64,000 nt of DNA, taken from NCBI GenBank assembly GCA_007644065.1, contig VJWN01000010.1, positions 496,001-560,000 on the forward strand, written 5' to 3'. The notes under the pieces are model-generated. The model was given only the letters and a program-made list of their open reading frames with translations, ran no database searches and had not been told where the DNA came from. This document shows, piece after piece, positions 54,279 through 64,000 of this stretch. The translations under genes and the position numbers were made by a program. This DNA is from Margaritispora aquatica. Lineage: Eukaryota > Ascomycota > Leotiomycetes > Helotiales > Discinellaceae. Position 1 is the stretch's first letter; every line of letters starts with the position of its first letter.

Positions 54279-54677
54279 TCAATAAAACCCACCGCTTTGC
54301 GTCCTCCTTGAAAACACCCCCCAAGCCGGTCTACCCATGAAATAACCCATTTGCCTCATTTCCTTCCGATGGTAATAAACGTAGATGAGGTAGTAGGCAT
54401 GGATGAGTCCCGGTATCCAGCCGAGAAACGTGAGGATTATGTTGACGATGAGATCTGGACCACATCCCGCAACGGCGATTGCGCCAATTGGTGGAACTTC
54501 TGTCGTTAGTAGAATGTAAATAGGTACGAGGGGGAGGGGGGAAACGGTGAAGCTGTCAATGTGACAGTAAGAGATACATGATGACAAGTATTAATTTGTG
54601 GACCAACTGGAGTGAGCGAGGGACAACTCACAGATGAACGTCAAAACGCAGAGAATAAATGCTTTTATGAAGCCCAT
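54279..54677 (-). CDS. PMP3/UPF0057 family membrane proteolipid
   Basis: Small plasma-membrane proteolipid related to yeast Pmp3, which influences membrane potential and salt tolerance. Two exons: 54677-54632 and 54496-54279, 87 residues. Exon 1 encodes the first hydrophobic segment (MGFIKAFILCVLTFI); exon 2 starts in phase 1 and gives FPPIGAIAVAGCGPDLIVNI, then ILTFLGWIPGLIHAYYLIYV, the family signature with its Pro-Pro and cysteine. The C-terminal extension of about 30 residues (YYHRKEMRQMGYFMGRPAWG) is longer than in yeast Pmp3 and usual for filamentous-fungal members. The acceptor must be the second AG of CAGAAG: the first gives an immediate stop. Confidence 0.88.
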
Positions 54678-56632
54678 AGCTAACTCCTTCTTAGCTGAAT
54701 GTGGTATGAAAATGGTGAAGAAGTGCTTCTCAAGTTCAAACCTAAGGCTGGCAATGTGAGAAAAGTTCTTGTGAAAATTTTTGGGTGGTCGTTTGGAATC
54801 TGAATTTTAACGGCGATGACGATGGCATAGCGAGGGTTTCAAGGATCATAGGCATATTTCAGTTCTGAAGCGCAAGGTCGTGACTGTTACAGGATGATGC
54901 TTCATCATCAGGCGGTGTCATGTGGAGCTTCGGCTATCTGAAAAGGGGATCAGACGACTGTCACATGACTGTTGTTCTGACTGATTGACTACCTTACCTA
55001 CCTAGGTACGTACTTACCTTGCCTAGTTGGATTTTGTGATTTAGGTCAGCAGCATATAGTCATTATGACTCTATATTAAAATCCATAGAGTTGCCAACTT
55101 CAGCCATGTGTCAAGCCATGTTTGTGTTTGTGTTGCCTGGAAACGCCAACCTTCTGCTTTGATTGCAGTCTGTGCAACCTCCTGTCAGTAGAGGAGGACA
55201 AGCCACCTTTGAAATCGAAACATTGCTCTCAGTCTACTGAGATAACTCAAATCGACGACATTACAGGTTAAGTAAGTGGAAATCTCTGAAGCCTTGCAGC
55301 CACAACTGCGAAGAGGCGAGAAGGTGGCGAAGATTGGATCAAGAACCTAGGTATTAACCACGATTTCAAGCTTGCAAAAGAGCCTTTAAGTATATTTCGT
55401 CAAACTAACGGTGAATTAGATGCGACAAGTATTTTCTTGATATGCTCAGTCGCTTCCTAAGATAGCAAGCGGCCAGTCGACTAAAATGAGCCGCACATCG
55501 TTATGTTATTTCCCCCACCTGAGACTTGTCTTTTGTCTGCTCAAAAGTCTCCGTTCATTCTATTAATTCTTTGGGGCCAAAAAAAGAATGTGTTTTACAG
55601 TAATCCAGCCGTTGAAAGGAACATGCATATCGTGGCTTACTAGACTTGAAAATTGTACAAACACAATAGTGTTTGCATATGTGCCCAACCTATACACTTT
55701 CCATTCAAGCATACATACGATAGAACGCCTTGCTTCTTGCAGTTCACTCTCGGAGCAACTCGGAGCAAGCAATGACTACCATTCCAAAAGGTAGTAACAA
55801 CTTTGAAAGTGAATCAAATTATCAATCATCATGACTTTGAAATCTCATAGATAGGTATTCTCTTTAGCTCAAACTTTAAATATGAAAATAGATATTAGTG
55901 GGATAGATGGTCTAAGAGATGCAGTTGTGATAGAAATGGCATTCTTTCTGCAGCATGATTTTGTGCCAGAATGACATACACAATTACTGTTAAGAAACGA
56001 TTATCTTCAGGTTATATTGTTAGTGCTGTCGACGTCATATTCGTCGTCTTTAGACACCTGCATTTTGTAATGAAAGGGCATTGTCAATAAACTCTTACTG
56101 ACTTGAATTCCGGGGACCAAATCGATCCCCTATAGGTCCTGAGCGAAATCTTGCTTTGTATCCAACAATCCTTAGCCTTCCAGGAAGAGCTGTTATCAAA
56201 GTTAACCACATACAGTTTCACACTCATGAAAGACCGAGTCAAAATCCCAAGTATAATTGACTACTTGCATAATCAACCGTTCCTGTCCTACTAACAAAGA
56301 TGAAATGTACCGTGCAGCAACCTTGAGAGACCATAATTCTGCAAAAAAAAGACCAGGCAAAGAGAAAAAGTATCAAATTCCCATCCCCAAATCCTCACAC
56401 GCCGTGTCAACAACTCGTTCTTCCCAGACCATCAGCCATTACGTATCTATCCCCATGCGAATGCAATGCCTTTGCAAGAGCTTTGTAAGAGCTTTGCAAG
56501 AGTGTATATGGGTGTCCATTTCCCGAAGGTTGCGCAGAATGCAGAGGTGGCCGATCCAAATGACAAGTCGTTCTATTGCGCAAGTAGGGAAAGATAACAG
56601 TCGTTCCATCGTCCAAAGTATAGAATACAAGT
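54678..56632. other. Intergenic, 2.0 kb
   Basis: Promoter of the PMP3 homologue and 3' flank of YPT1. No gene recognised. A palindromic TACCTACCTAGGTACGTA patch lies at about 54991-55015. Confidence 0.45.
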
Positions 56633-57632
56633 TTAACAGCATCCACCAGCTGATCCTGACTGCACACCTTGTCCTTGCCCAACCTGTACCGTGGGCTTGT
56701 TGTTCGCTGTGGTCGTTCCCATACGTTCCTTGATTTGACGGGCCATGGTCAAGAAAGCTTGCTCGACATTGCTGGCGTTCTTTGCGGAGGTCTCGAGGAA
56801 TGGTATTCCGAGGCTGTCAGCGAATTCCTGGTGGCAAAAACGTTAGAATCTTGTGTTCCACAATAGCCGCACATGACGCGGTTGCCTCAGACCCTCGAAC
56901 AGCTGATCCAAGCAAGTGCCGAACATACCTTTGCGACCGTGTACTCCACCACCTTCTTATCGGACATATCGCTCTTGTTGCCGACTAACAACTTGTTGAC
57001 ACCCTCTGTTGCATATCGGTCAATCTCCTGAAGCCACTGCTTGACGTTGTTGAAGGAGTCCATATCAGTGACATCGTAGACAACGCAGATGCCGTGAGCA
57101 CCTCTGTAGTAGGATGATGTGATGGTTCGGAAACGCTCCTGTCCCGCAGTGTCCCACTATGTTCTGTCAGCTGCTGTCCTGTAGATTCTAAATATTTAGT
57201 CCTTACAATTTGCAGCTTCACCGTCTTGCCATCCAATTCGATAGTTCGGATTTTCTATGATTCCATCAGCGCTCGGTCCTCAAGTCCTCTCGAGGCAGAC
57301 GTACGAAATCAACACCAATAGTCGAAATGTAGCTCTCCGTGTATGTGTCGTCGGCAAATCGCAGAAGCAGGCAGGACTTTCCTACACCGGAGTCTCCAAT
57401 AAGGAGAAGCTTGAAGAGGTAATCGTATCTGTTACCACCGTAAGCATGCCAATAGGCAGAATTGACAAGAAGACTCGAGCTCGCAGCATTCCCAGGCCGG
57501 TTCCTAGCACCTGTGATGTAGGACATGGACTCTATTGCGCAGAAGGGTCAGTGGCAGTTTCGCAATCGTAGGCTGGAATTGGCGATGTAAGATGACGTTG
57601 CGAATGAGGGAGACTTACTACTCTGGATTCAT
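56633..57632 (-). CDS. YPT1: Rab GTPase Ypt1/Rab1
   Basis: Small GTPase that controls ER-to-Golgi vesicle tethering and early autophagy. Five exons: 57632-57622, 57428-57305, 57254-57207, 57156-56929, 56827-56633, 201 residues. P-loop GDSGVGKS at 15-22, effector loop [12 protein letters not shown] at 34-45, WDTAGQERF from 62, NKSD near 121-124, ETSAK near 151, and a C-terminal CC for geranylgeranylation. The RabF signature IGVDF and the sequence overall match fungal Ypt1. The first exon encodes only MNP plus two bases and ends at donor GTAGTA; the adjacent better-looking GTAAGT three bases later would create a stop on joining. The first intron is long for this window (193 bp). Confidence 0.97.
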
Positions 57633-58282
57633 GATGACGGTTGTCTTTTGTATTTGTTTTGAAGTTCTGTGTCTAGGACGAGGGAAGGTAATGGAGAAGA
57701 TGTACAAAGGGTTGGAGTGTTCTCGGCGGATGTAGAATCCAAGTTGTTGTCTATCGCGATTGGAGCCTTCCTATTAACGAACTCCCTGTCCAGTCCAGGA
57801 TTTGGAACCTGATGATTAAGGCGATAAGGCGGCACGTGATTAAATGGCCAAAGAAGTCGGCGATTTCTTGGTCCGATCAAGATTCAAAGTTTCCTTTGAG
57901 AGAAGTTTGAGGGAATTCCTTCTTTATGTATCTTTTGATTCAAGCATTTACCTATTCCGCGGTTCTAGGAGTCATTGTGCCATTTACAACACCTTCATTC
58001 ATTGGCTACCTACTTGCCTAGGTAAGGCAGGTAAGGTAGTTCCTGACAGCCACAAAGTGGCACTTTCTGAGCCAGGTTCCAGTTCGGTTTGGAAAGGCGC
58101 CGCACCGCAATCGATAAGCTTCCCAACGAGCTTGATGAATTCTGGATTAGCCTCAAGAACTTTCGTCTCCTCTCCTCTCCTCTCCTCTTTAACTTCTAAA
58201 ACAACTTCCTACTAAGAAGAGCCCCCTTCACCACATCTGAACCTTCATGTCTCTGAGACTATAGCCAGCAAAGACACGCCGA
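57633..58282. promoter_or_regulatory. Divergent promoter region between YPT1 and the DUF2358-like gene
   Basis: 650 bp between divergent starts. Contains an imperfect TACCTA/TAGGTA hairpin-like patch at about 58006-58040 and CT-rich stretches near 58170-58210, typical of fungal promoters. Confidence 0.45.
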
Positions 58283-59265
58283 ATGTCGGTGCCTTCCCCC
58301 AGGCTTCTGCGCTCTGCCCAGCATCATGTCACGAAGCTCCCCTCCAATACTTTGAGTCCTACTCAACGACTTGCTCCGAACATCCTTGCAAACAGAACCT
58401 CACGATGTCTAGCAACCGTCCACACGGGTCCAAAAGCTCTGCCCGATGTCTGGTTCACCGGATCTTCCCCTCTTCGAAACTTTGAGACTCCAAATCCAGA
58501 TAATTCGCCTCGAAAACCAGATCCACGAACTGTCAAGCTCGGCAAAAGCAAGCATGCCCTCTCCTCATAGACCAACGTATTCAATCAAGAAGCTAACAAC
58601 TTCACTCAGCACTTCGGATTCTCCAAGAACGATTGCCAACTCTGCTCCAGTCTCCACTTCCCCAGGAAATCTTGAGTCCACAAATAACACTCCACCTCTT
58701 CCCCTCGACTCACCCCCACCTGCCCACGGTCTCCGGTCGCGTGGGGTATTCTGCTGCACTCTGGACATCCCCGATAGCTTGGGGTCGAATGCCCTTGGTA
58801 GGAAATGTTAAGCTGGAGATCTTGTCTGAGCGTATGATCAAGTCGCCAACACACTCGTACTCCAGCACCAGCCAATCAGCAGGCAGGCCAGAACAGCTCG
58901 TTGTAAGGTGGCGGACTATTGGCAAGACCAAAGGGAAGGGCACTGGAGCGTTCTACAAAGGCATAGGAGCGAGTGAGAATGTTGATAAGATCACCGAGTG
59001 GCTCGGTGGAGGAAAGGGAGAAAACGACAAGCAGGAGTTCACTGGCTTGTTCATTTTCGAATTTGACGAAGAGGGGAGATTGGTCAGTCATACCATTGAG
59101 CATGTACAGGAAGGTGGAAACAGAGAGCAGGGAATGGGTGCTCGAGTAGTTGGACTCACAGACTGGCTTCTCGGAAGTTTAAAAAATGGTCGAGGACAAG
59201 AGGGTACGCCTTGTCCTGCATTTTGGGGGGAGGATGACACACGAAATTTACATAGGCGGAGGTAA
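58283..59265 (+). CDS. Probable mitochondrial DUF2358-like (NTF2-fold) protein
   Basis: Two exons, 58283-58547 and 58610-59265, 306 residues. The N-terminus is Arg/Ser-rich and acid-free (PSPRLLRSAQHHVTKL), ending near a RCLATVHT cleavage-like site, so mitochondrial import is likely. The conserved part starts LRILQERLPTLLQ, includes WGRMPLVGNVKLEILSER and ends with FTGLFIFEFDEEGRLVSHTI and EHVQEGG; this pattern (LF.F.F..DG.I..H.IE) resembles the DUF2358/NTF2-like family, so that assignment is tentative. The single intron has a GC donor (GGCAAAA then GCAAGC) and a CACTCAG acceptor with a GCTAAC branch site; no GT donor gives an open frame. Biochemical role unknown. Confidence 0.75.
58548..58609 (+). 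other. GC-AG intron in the DUF2358-like gene
   Basis: Donor GCAAGC, branch-like GCTAAC, acceptor CACTCAG, 62 bp. Splicing in phase 1 joins VKLGK to LRILQERLP through one Thr and gives a continuous 306-residue protein. Confidence 0.7.
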
Positions 59266-60967
59266 TTTGTACATTGGTTGTATGATTACTAGCGGATTGG
59301 CACTGTGATATGTTATTCTAGGGCGGGCGTTCAGGGTTGTACCATGTTTGTACGGATATTCCACTTATTCATGTCTCTTCGAGGGAGCATTCAATGTTCA
59401 ATATATCAACTATATGTTGTCCAACATATCTCGTTTCAAAAACAGGGCTGATACTTATCGCAAATGATTCAATTTACACGACTATGCTGCCATGAATTGG
59501 ATATTTCAAGAGTATAAAAATATGCAAATTTTAACATCCTGAGACCTCTAATGTCAATCAGTACATGATAATAAGTCCTTCGAAGCTCCTTTCCACGAGC
59601 TGTGTTAAAGCGTGTTACAGCATCTCTCTGTTTCTGTTTAGGAACGCCAACTTTCCCAATTTGACATTTACAGCTTCCAAAAGACTTCACCTTATGCCGT
59701 TGAGGGCATGTGAACCTGTGTCTATAGCCAAACCAGACTCTCATGTGTTCCAATCTAATTTGAAATTCCCACGATAAGGCACCTATTCGGCACTATTTGG
59801 CGCAATGATAAGTCTGTGACCCACGGCTGTCCTGTGGTGAATCACGTACTAAAACTACGAAGCGACTACAATATGGCATTTGCCATTCCAACCATTGAAT
59901 CATGATTTCACAGGGGGTTTTCTAATGATCTCTCTAGGGCAGCCCTTGGAGTCTTGTTGATCTATTATGTTTTTAATCTTCCTATGGACGTTGGCGCTGA
60001 TACTTCTCTGGATTTACCTGCCGAGTTCAGCGACGAAGCAGGTGATGATGAGATGGCGCACAACGAGGTTGGTAGTGCTTTGATCTCACTGCATAGGAAG
60101 CCGAAACCATATAGTACAAGAAATGCCATGTAATAAGTAGTTCCACAAGGCAGCTTTCGCACTGCGTTTATACATCAAGGGCCATGACCATGTCCAGCAC
60201 GGCTCGGTGTTGCTCTTGGTATCACATTCGCGCAAATCACACCTCGTCATAGACATCAGCTTGATATGTAGATAGTTATAGTGGGGTGGCTTAAAGCATT
60301 CTATCCGTGTCTTCCTTCGGGGAATGGCTTATATATTATTGTTACTTCACAGATGTTTAGTGTTTCGGGACAATAGTCATGCCTGGAAGATACTACCTGC
60401 GCCAACCAGATTTACCTACAGAGTCAGATTCTGTCAGACAAAGTATAAAATATGGAAAAAGATAGGACAATGTCTTTCGTCATATGTAACATTGCTTCAT
60501 TCCCTATGATAATGAAAGAATCTGATGCGACAAAATTGCAGTATGTCCAGCCAAATATATCCTCAAACTACTATACAATGAAAAGATGTCGCGGTAAAAC
60601 ACCAAAAGCAATCAATAGACATCATAACTCGAGCCGATTACAATTAGTTCAGCTAACTTAGATCTCATCATACAAATACTTCAACATATTCCAATAAAAC
60701 AAAAAGGTGCGCAAAGCCACCAACAAACCTCCCACCCCCTCAGTTTATCCTCTACTCTTGGTCGCTCCCCGGCTATCAAAATAAAATGCCACCGAATTGA
60801 ATATTTACACAAGATTTCGAAGTTGAAATCCTTCTCAATGCAAAACCAAAGACGAACATAAGCTGCCATCCACAGAAACCCATTTTTTGCAGCAGTCCAA
60901 GCATCATCAAAGGAAGCACTTACACCAAAGTACAAAATTGAAATAGTCCATCAAAGTCGTCACCAGC
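59266..60967. other. Convergent intergenic region, 1.7 kb
   Basis: Long 3'-3' interval with no gene recognised; AT-rich with stops in all frames. Confidence 0.5.
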
Positions 60968-63900
60968 TCAAGCTAATCCCAACCACTTCAAAGCCTTCTT
61001 CTTATTCCTGGGCATGGCGTGTGGATCGGTCTCGCTCACTACCCTCACCTCGGGCACAATCCTCGCCATCTCGCGACCCATAATCATGCGATCAAACGCA
61101 TCGTCATCACTATCGTCTTCGCCGATATCGAAGTTATCCCAGCTCTTCTCGAAGTCCCTTTCCTTGTCTTTCTCAGCACCTAGCGTGACTCTCCTCTCGC
61201 TCGTGTTTGGCGGCGGTATTTTCGGCACTGGCAATGGAACGGCCATACTCTCGTGGTGCGCGCGTCGTGTTGAAGCACGCGATGGGGAACGGTGCTGGGC
61301 TGACCTCGTAGAGCGTATGGAGCGTGTGTCCGCATTGTTGAGAGTGGTATTGCTGCTGCCACTGCCAGTCAGGCGAGATGTCTTTGACGATGCAATGCCT
61401 CGCACGGAAGATGCATAACTGGAGTCCCTTATAGGATGCTCATGGGACGAACGTGTGGCACTTGTTGGGGTTGGCGGTAGAGGTGGGTTGAACTTCACTG
61501 GCTTGACTTCTACAACCTCAGGGGTATAGAACGATGATCTCTCCATCAAGGATTTCCAGATGCTTGATAGGAAGCTTGTGATCTCCCCATCAGTAGCTGT
61601 GCTAGTGAGGAGATAGTTGACGCGATTGAATGAAGCTACGATAGGCGGCGTATCAGCTTTAGCGCTTTCTTCAACACCAAGTACTGTGTTTGAACGTTGC
61701 TGCGAGTGGAGTCTAGCATGGCGCGCGTTCTCTCTCCATCTTTCTGCAACAGATTCATTAGAAAGAGGGTTCATCGGCGCTCGTAGTGAAGCGAATGAAG
61801 GTGGGTCCGTCGCCAGTGTGTCCAAGATTCCAGCGATCTTGAACATGTCACTGCCTAGCATTCGTCTCAGTTCAAATATGAGTTGAAGGTGACTGGGTTG
61901 ATAATGCAATATGAGGAGTCGAGTGCTGGGATTAGCAGCAAGATATGCCTCCAGTTGTGGCACAAGCAGGGCGGCCAAAGATCTTGGATCTGAGAAAGAA
62001 TTCAAGCCGGTTTGACCGATAGTTGGCTCGGATGAGTACATCTGCATCGCTGTACCAATCAAGTAGCTATGAATTATGGTCAGTACTGCAATTTACGAGC
62101 CTTGTATTTTATCTTACCTGATATCAAGTCTTCCGCTTCTGTTTAAGCCATCTCTCTTCGTGCCAAGCCTTTCGATCTGACCTGAAACTTGATAGAAATA
62201 TTCTCGATTGACGCCAGCTTCATGACCGAGTGCGATGATCTGATCAACTGTCCTCCCCTCATTCCCGATGCTGGAATTCTCGTCATTTCTAAAAACTGGT
62301 TTCCAAAATCTTTCTACTTCTGGAGCAACTGGATAAAAATGCTGACGGTGCCCATTCTCGCCAATAGGTAAATGGACCCCGAGGAGCTGACGAAGAGAAT
62401 TTTGCACACATATGGGATTGCTCGCACCAATCGGTTCCAACGTAAATATTCGTTCTGTAATAGACGATATCGACCTAGGAGTCTGCATTGGAGTCGGTGG
62501 TTCTAAGCGAGAAGTTGTCCCCTGAAATTGACTCGGGATTGGGAATCGCTCTGGAGATCTGTCCAAGAGGGGAGTGTTGATGATACTAGAGCCATAACCA
62601 TCTTTATTATCAGAATAGTTGTCGCTCAGCAACATGGCTTGATATGAGCTTGGCCGAATCGTGTGCTTTCCATCAAAAGAGTTTGGGTCAGGAGTCGAGT
62701 ATTCTGAGGTAGGAGAATCTGGTACTGTCTTGCTTGTGAAGAGCGGTGATATGGATATGTCCCGCATCTGTAGGACTGCATGATAGATTCCAGAATCTTG
62801 TTTGAGTTGCCATCCATAAGATGAATTATTATGTCTTCTGAGACAGGAAATATTGGACTATAAGAAGGAGCTTTGTTCTCCTCCTCATCTTCAGAACCGG
62901 TCCCGCGATCAACATAGTTGCTGGATGGCACTGCCATCCGTTCGTTGCTCGATGAGCTGTTTGTTCTTATGGAGCCTCCAGGGACTGGTGATTTCTTAAT
63001 GGTTGTTTCCGATGCTTTGACAAAGGTTGACCTGGGCAAGCTTGGGAATTTCGAATAACGCTTTTGCTTGTCTCCACCGGGCGAATGGTTTCTTCCCCGG
63101 AGATGATATGCAGAAGTCGTGTGCTTCAGTTGTGGTGGAGCGAGAAGCGAACCTGGAGGCTTTGAAGTATTTGGAAAAAATCTGTCAAAAGACTGAGCCC
63201 TTCTGAGACTTCTTGACGGCGATGCAGATTGCACATCGACCAAACAAGCTTCACCAAATACTACAGCTGGAGTCGCAGGCATTGAAATTGCATCGTCGCC
63301 AGTATTAGATATCATACCCATGTCATCACAGCCGTCCTCTCCTTCAAACTCTTCTGACTGATGACTGAGTGCATTGTGATACTGCGTGCTTGACGTTGTG
63401 TTCGAGCTATCACGCGGCCCAAATGTAGAACGTTTCTCATGAACCAATTTGGGGTCCTGAAATGGCGGTCTGCGAGTACGGATTGGAACTTCCAGAACAG
63501 TTTGCACTATCTGGTCTCCAGTTTGAGTTGTAAATCTCGAGGTTGGAACTTTTGGGGACTGATTGCCTAATCGAAGTCGCCAAGTTGATTCTGTCCCAGG
63601 ATCGCTACCACTTCTTTGCGTGAGTAAGCATACATCACTGCTTCCCGAACTTTCACTTGGCGGTTGCGTTGGATACTGTGTTGTATTACTTGGTTGATTT
63701 GACTCTTCCGGAATAATCGACTCAGTACCCATCACTGCCTCCAAAGGCGAACCATCAGAATTGGCGTCCTTGTTATCAGGTTCCACCTCACACATTCCAT
63801 TCTCATGTCTTTTGTCTTGATCTAACACATGTTTCAATAACCCCGCAACTCCATCCTTGACAATCTCGTTGAAAACTGTCTCGGCTGCGCCAATTTCGCC

Positions 63901-64000
63901 ACTTGTGATATTTTGGGAGATCTTCTCTATACAGGTTGCGCGCGCACCAATGGCTCCTCCATTGATGAAGACAATCCTTGGATCGCTGTCTGTCGACGAC
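60968..64000 (-). CDS. Large conserved fungal protein of unknown function, partial, with apparent frameshift
   Basis: The 5' end lies beyond the right edge: the frame is open to base 63999 (DPRIVFINGGAIGARATC onward). A long Ser/Thr/Pro-rich disordered region follows, then a conserved-looking block SEDIIIHLMDGNSNKILESI and GTYP. Near 62745 the reading frame shifts by one base, after which SPLFTSKTVPDSPTSEY continues. Next come NSLRQLLGVHLPIGENG, FWKPVFRNDE, VDQIIALGHEAGV, and, after an intron at 62067-62117, YLIGTAMQMYSS, LRRMLGSDMFKIAGIL and NYLLTSTATDGEI. The end is basic (PRNKKKALKWLGLA). Such proteins occur across Pezizomycotina, sometimes annotated as gastric mucin-like; no activity is known. 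Because of the shift, the gene may be broken or the assembly may lack a base. Confidence 0.7.

Overview
The window looks like a chromosomal segment of a filamentous ascomycete (Pezizomycotina, most likely a leotiomycete-type mould). The reasons are many short introns (about 45-270 bp) with fungal splice signals, fungal Zn2Cys6 regulators, CBM1 and CBM20 modules on secreted enzymes, a complex I 17.8 kDa subunit, and housekeeping genes such as YPT1, LSM2, SPT2 and SIL1. All gene models were assembled by eye. Every complete spliced model listed has a length divisible by three. Nothing bacterial, viral or CRISPR-like was seen, and no tRNA or rRNA was recognised.

Layout. 0-8 kb: the 5' end of a Zn2Cys6 regulator runs off the left edge. 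It faces two tandem paralogous luciferase-like (NtaA/SnaA/DszA type) flavin monooxygenases. A plant-type 'pathogen-related protein' homologue (NTF2/SnoaL-like) lies beyond them in the opposite direction. This may be a small catabolic unit: both monooxygenase promoters carry the same CCG-N3-CGG element. 9.7-18.5 kb: compact housekeeping block with LSM2, SPT2, complex I 17.8 kDa subunit, a small chromodomain protein, SIL1, an unknown protein and an AIM6-like phosphodiesterase. 18.5-26.2 kb: gene-poor stretch with one convincing 36-residue membrane micropeptide and three arrestin-like loci (one intact, one frameshifted with a stop, one N-terminal fragment). 26.7-33 kb: small C2H2 protein, a disordered protein, a cysteine-rich CYSTM protein and a Grx3/4-type monothiol glutaredoxin. 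33.7-53.8 kb: mainly secreted or surface enzymes (CBM1-GH5 endoglucanase, acid phosphatase, N-anchored multicopper oxidase, GH13-CBM20 alpha-amylase, a very cysteine-rich secreted protein) around a large Zn2Cys6 regulator. 54-64 kb: PMP3-type proteolipid, YPT1, a DUF2358-like mitochondrial protein, and a large conserved fungal protein that leaves the right edge and carries an apparent frameshift.

Themes across the window: three introns must use GC-AG borders to keep frame. Two genes (YPT1 and the PMP3 homologue) have tandem splice sites where the competing site gives an immediate stop. The items I would follow first are the 36-residue micropeptide, the 52-cysteine secreted protein, and the shared promoter element in the monooxygenase cluster.
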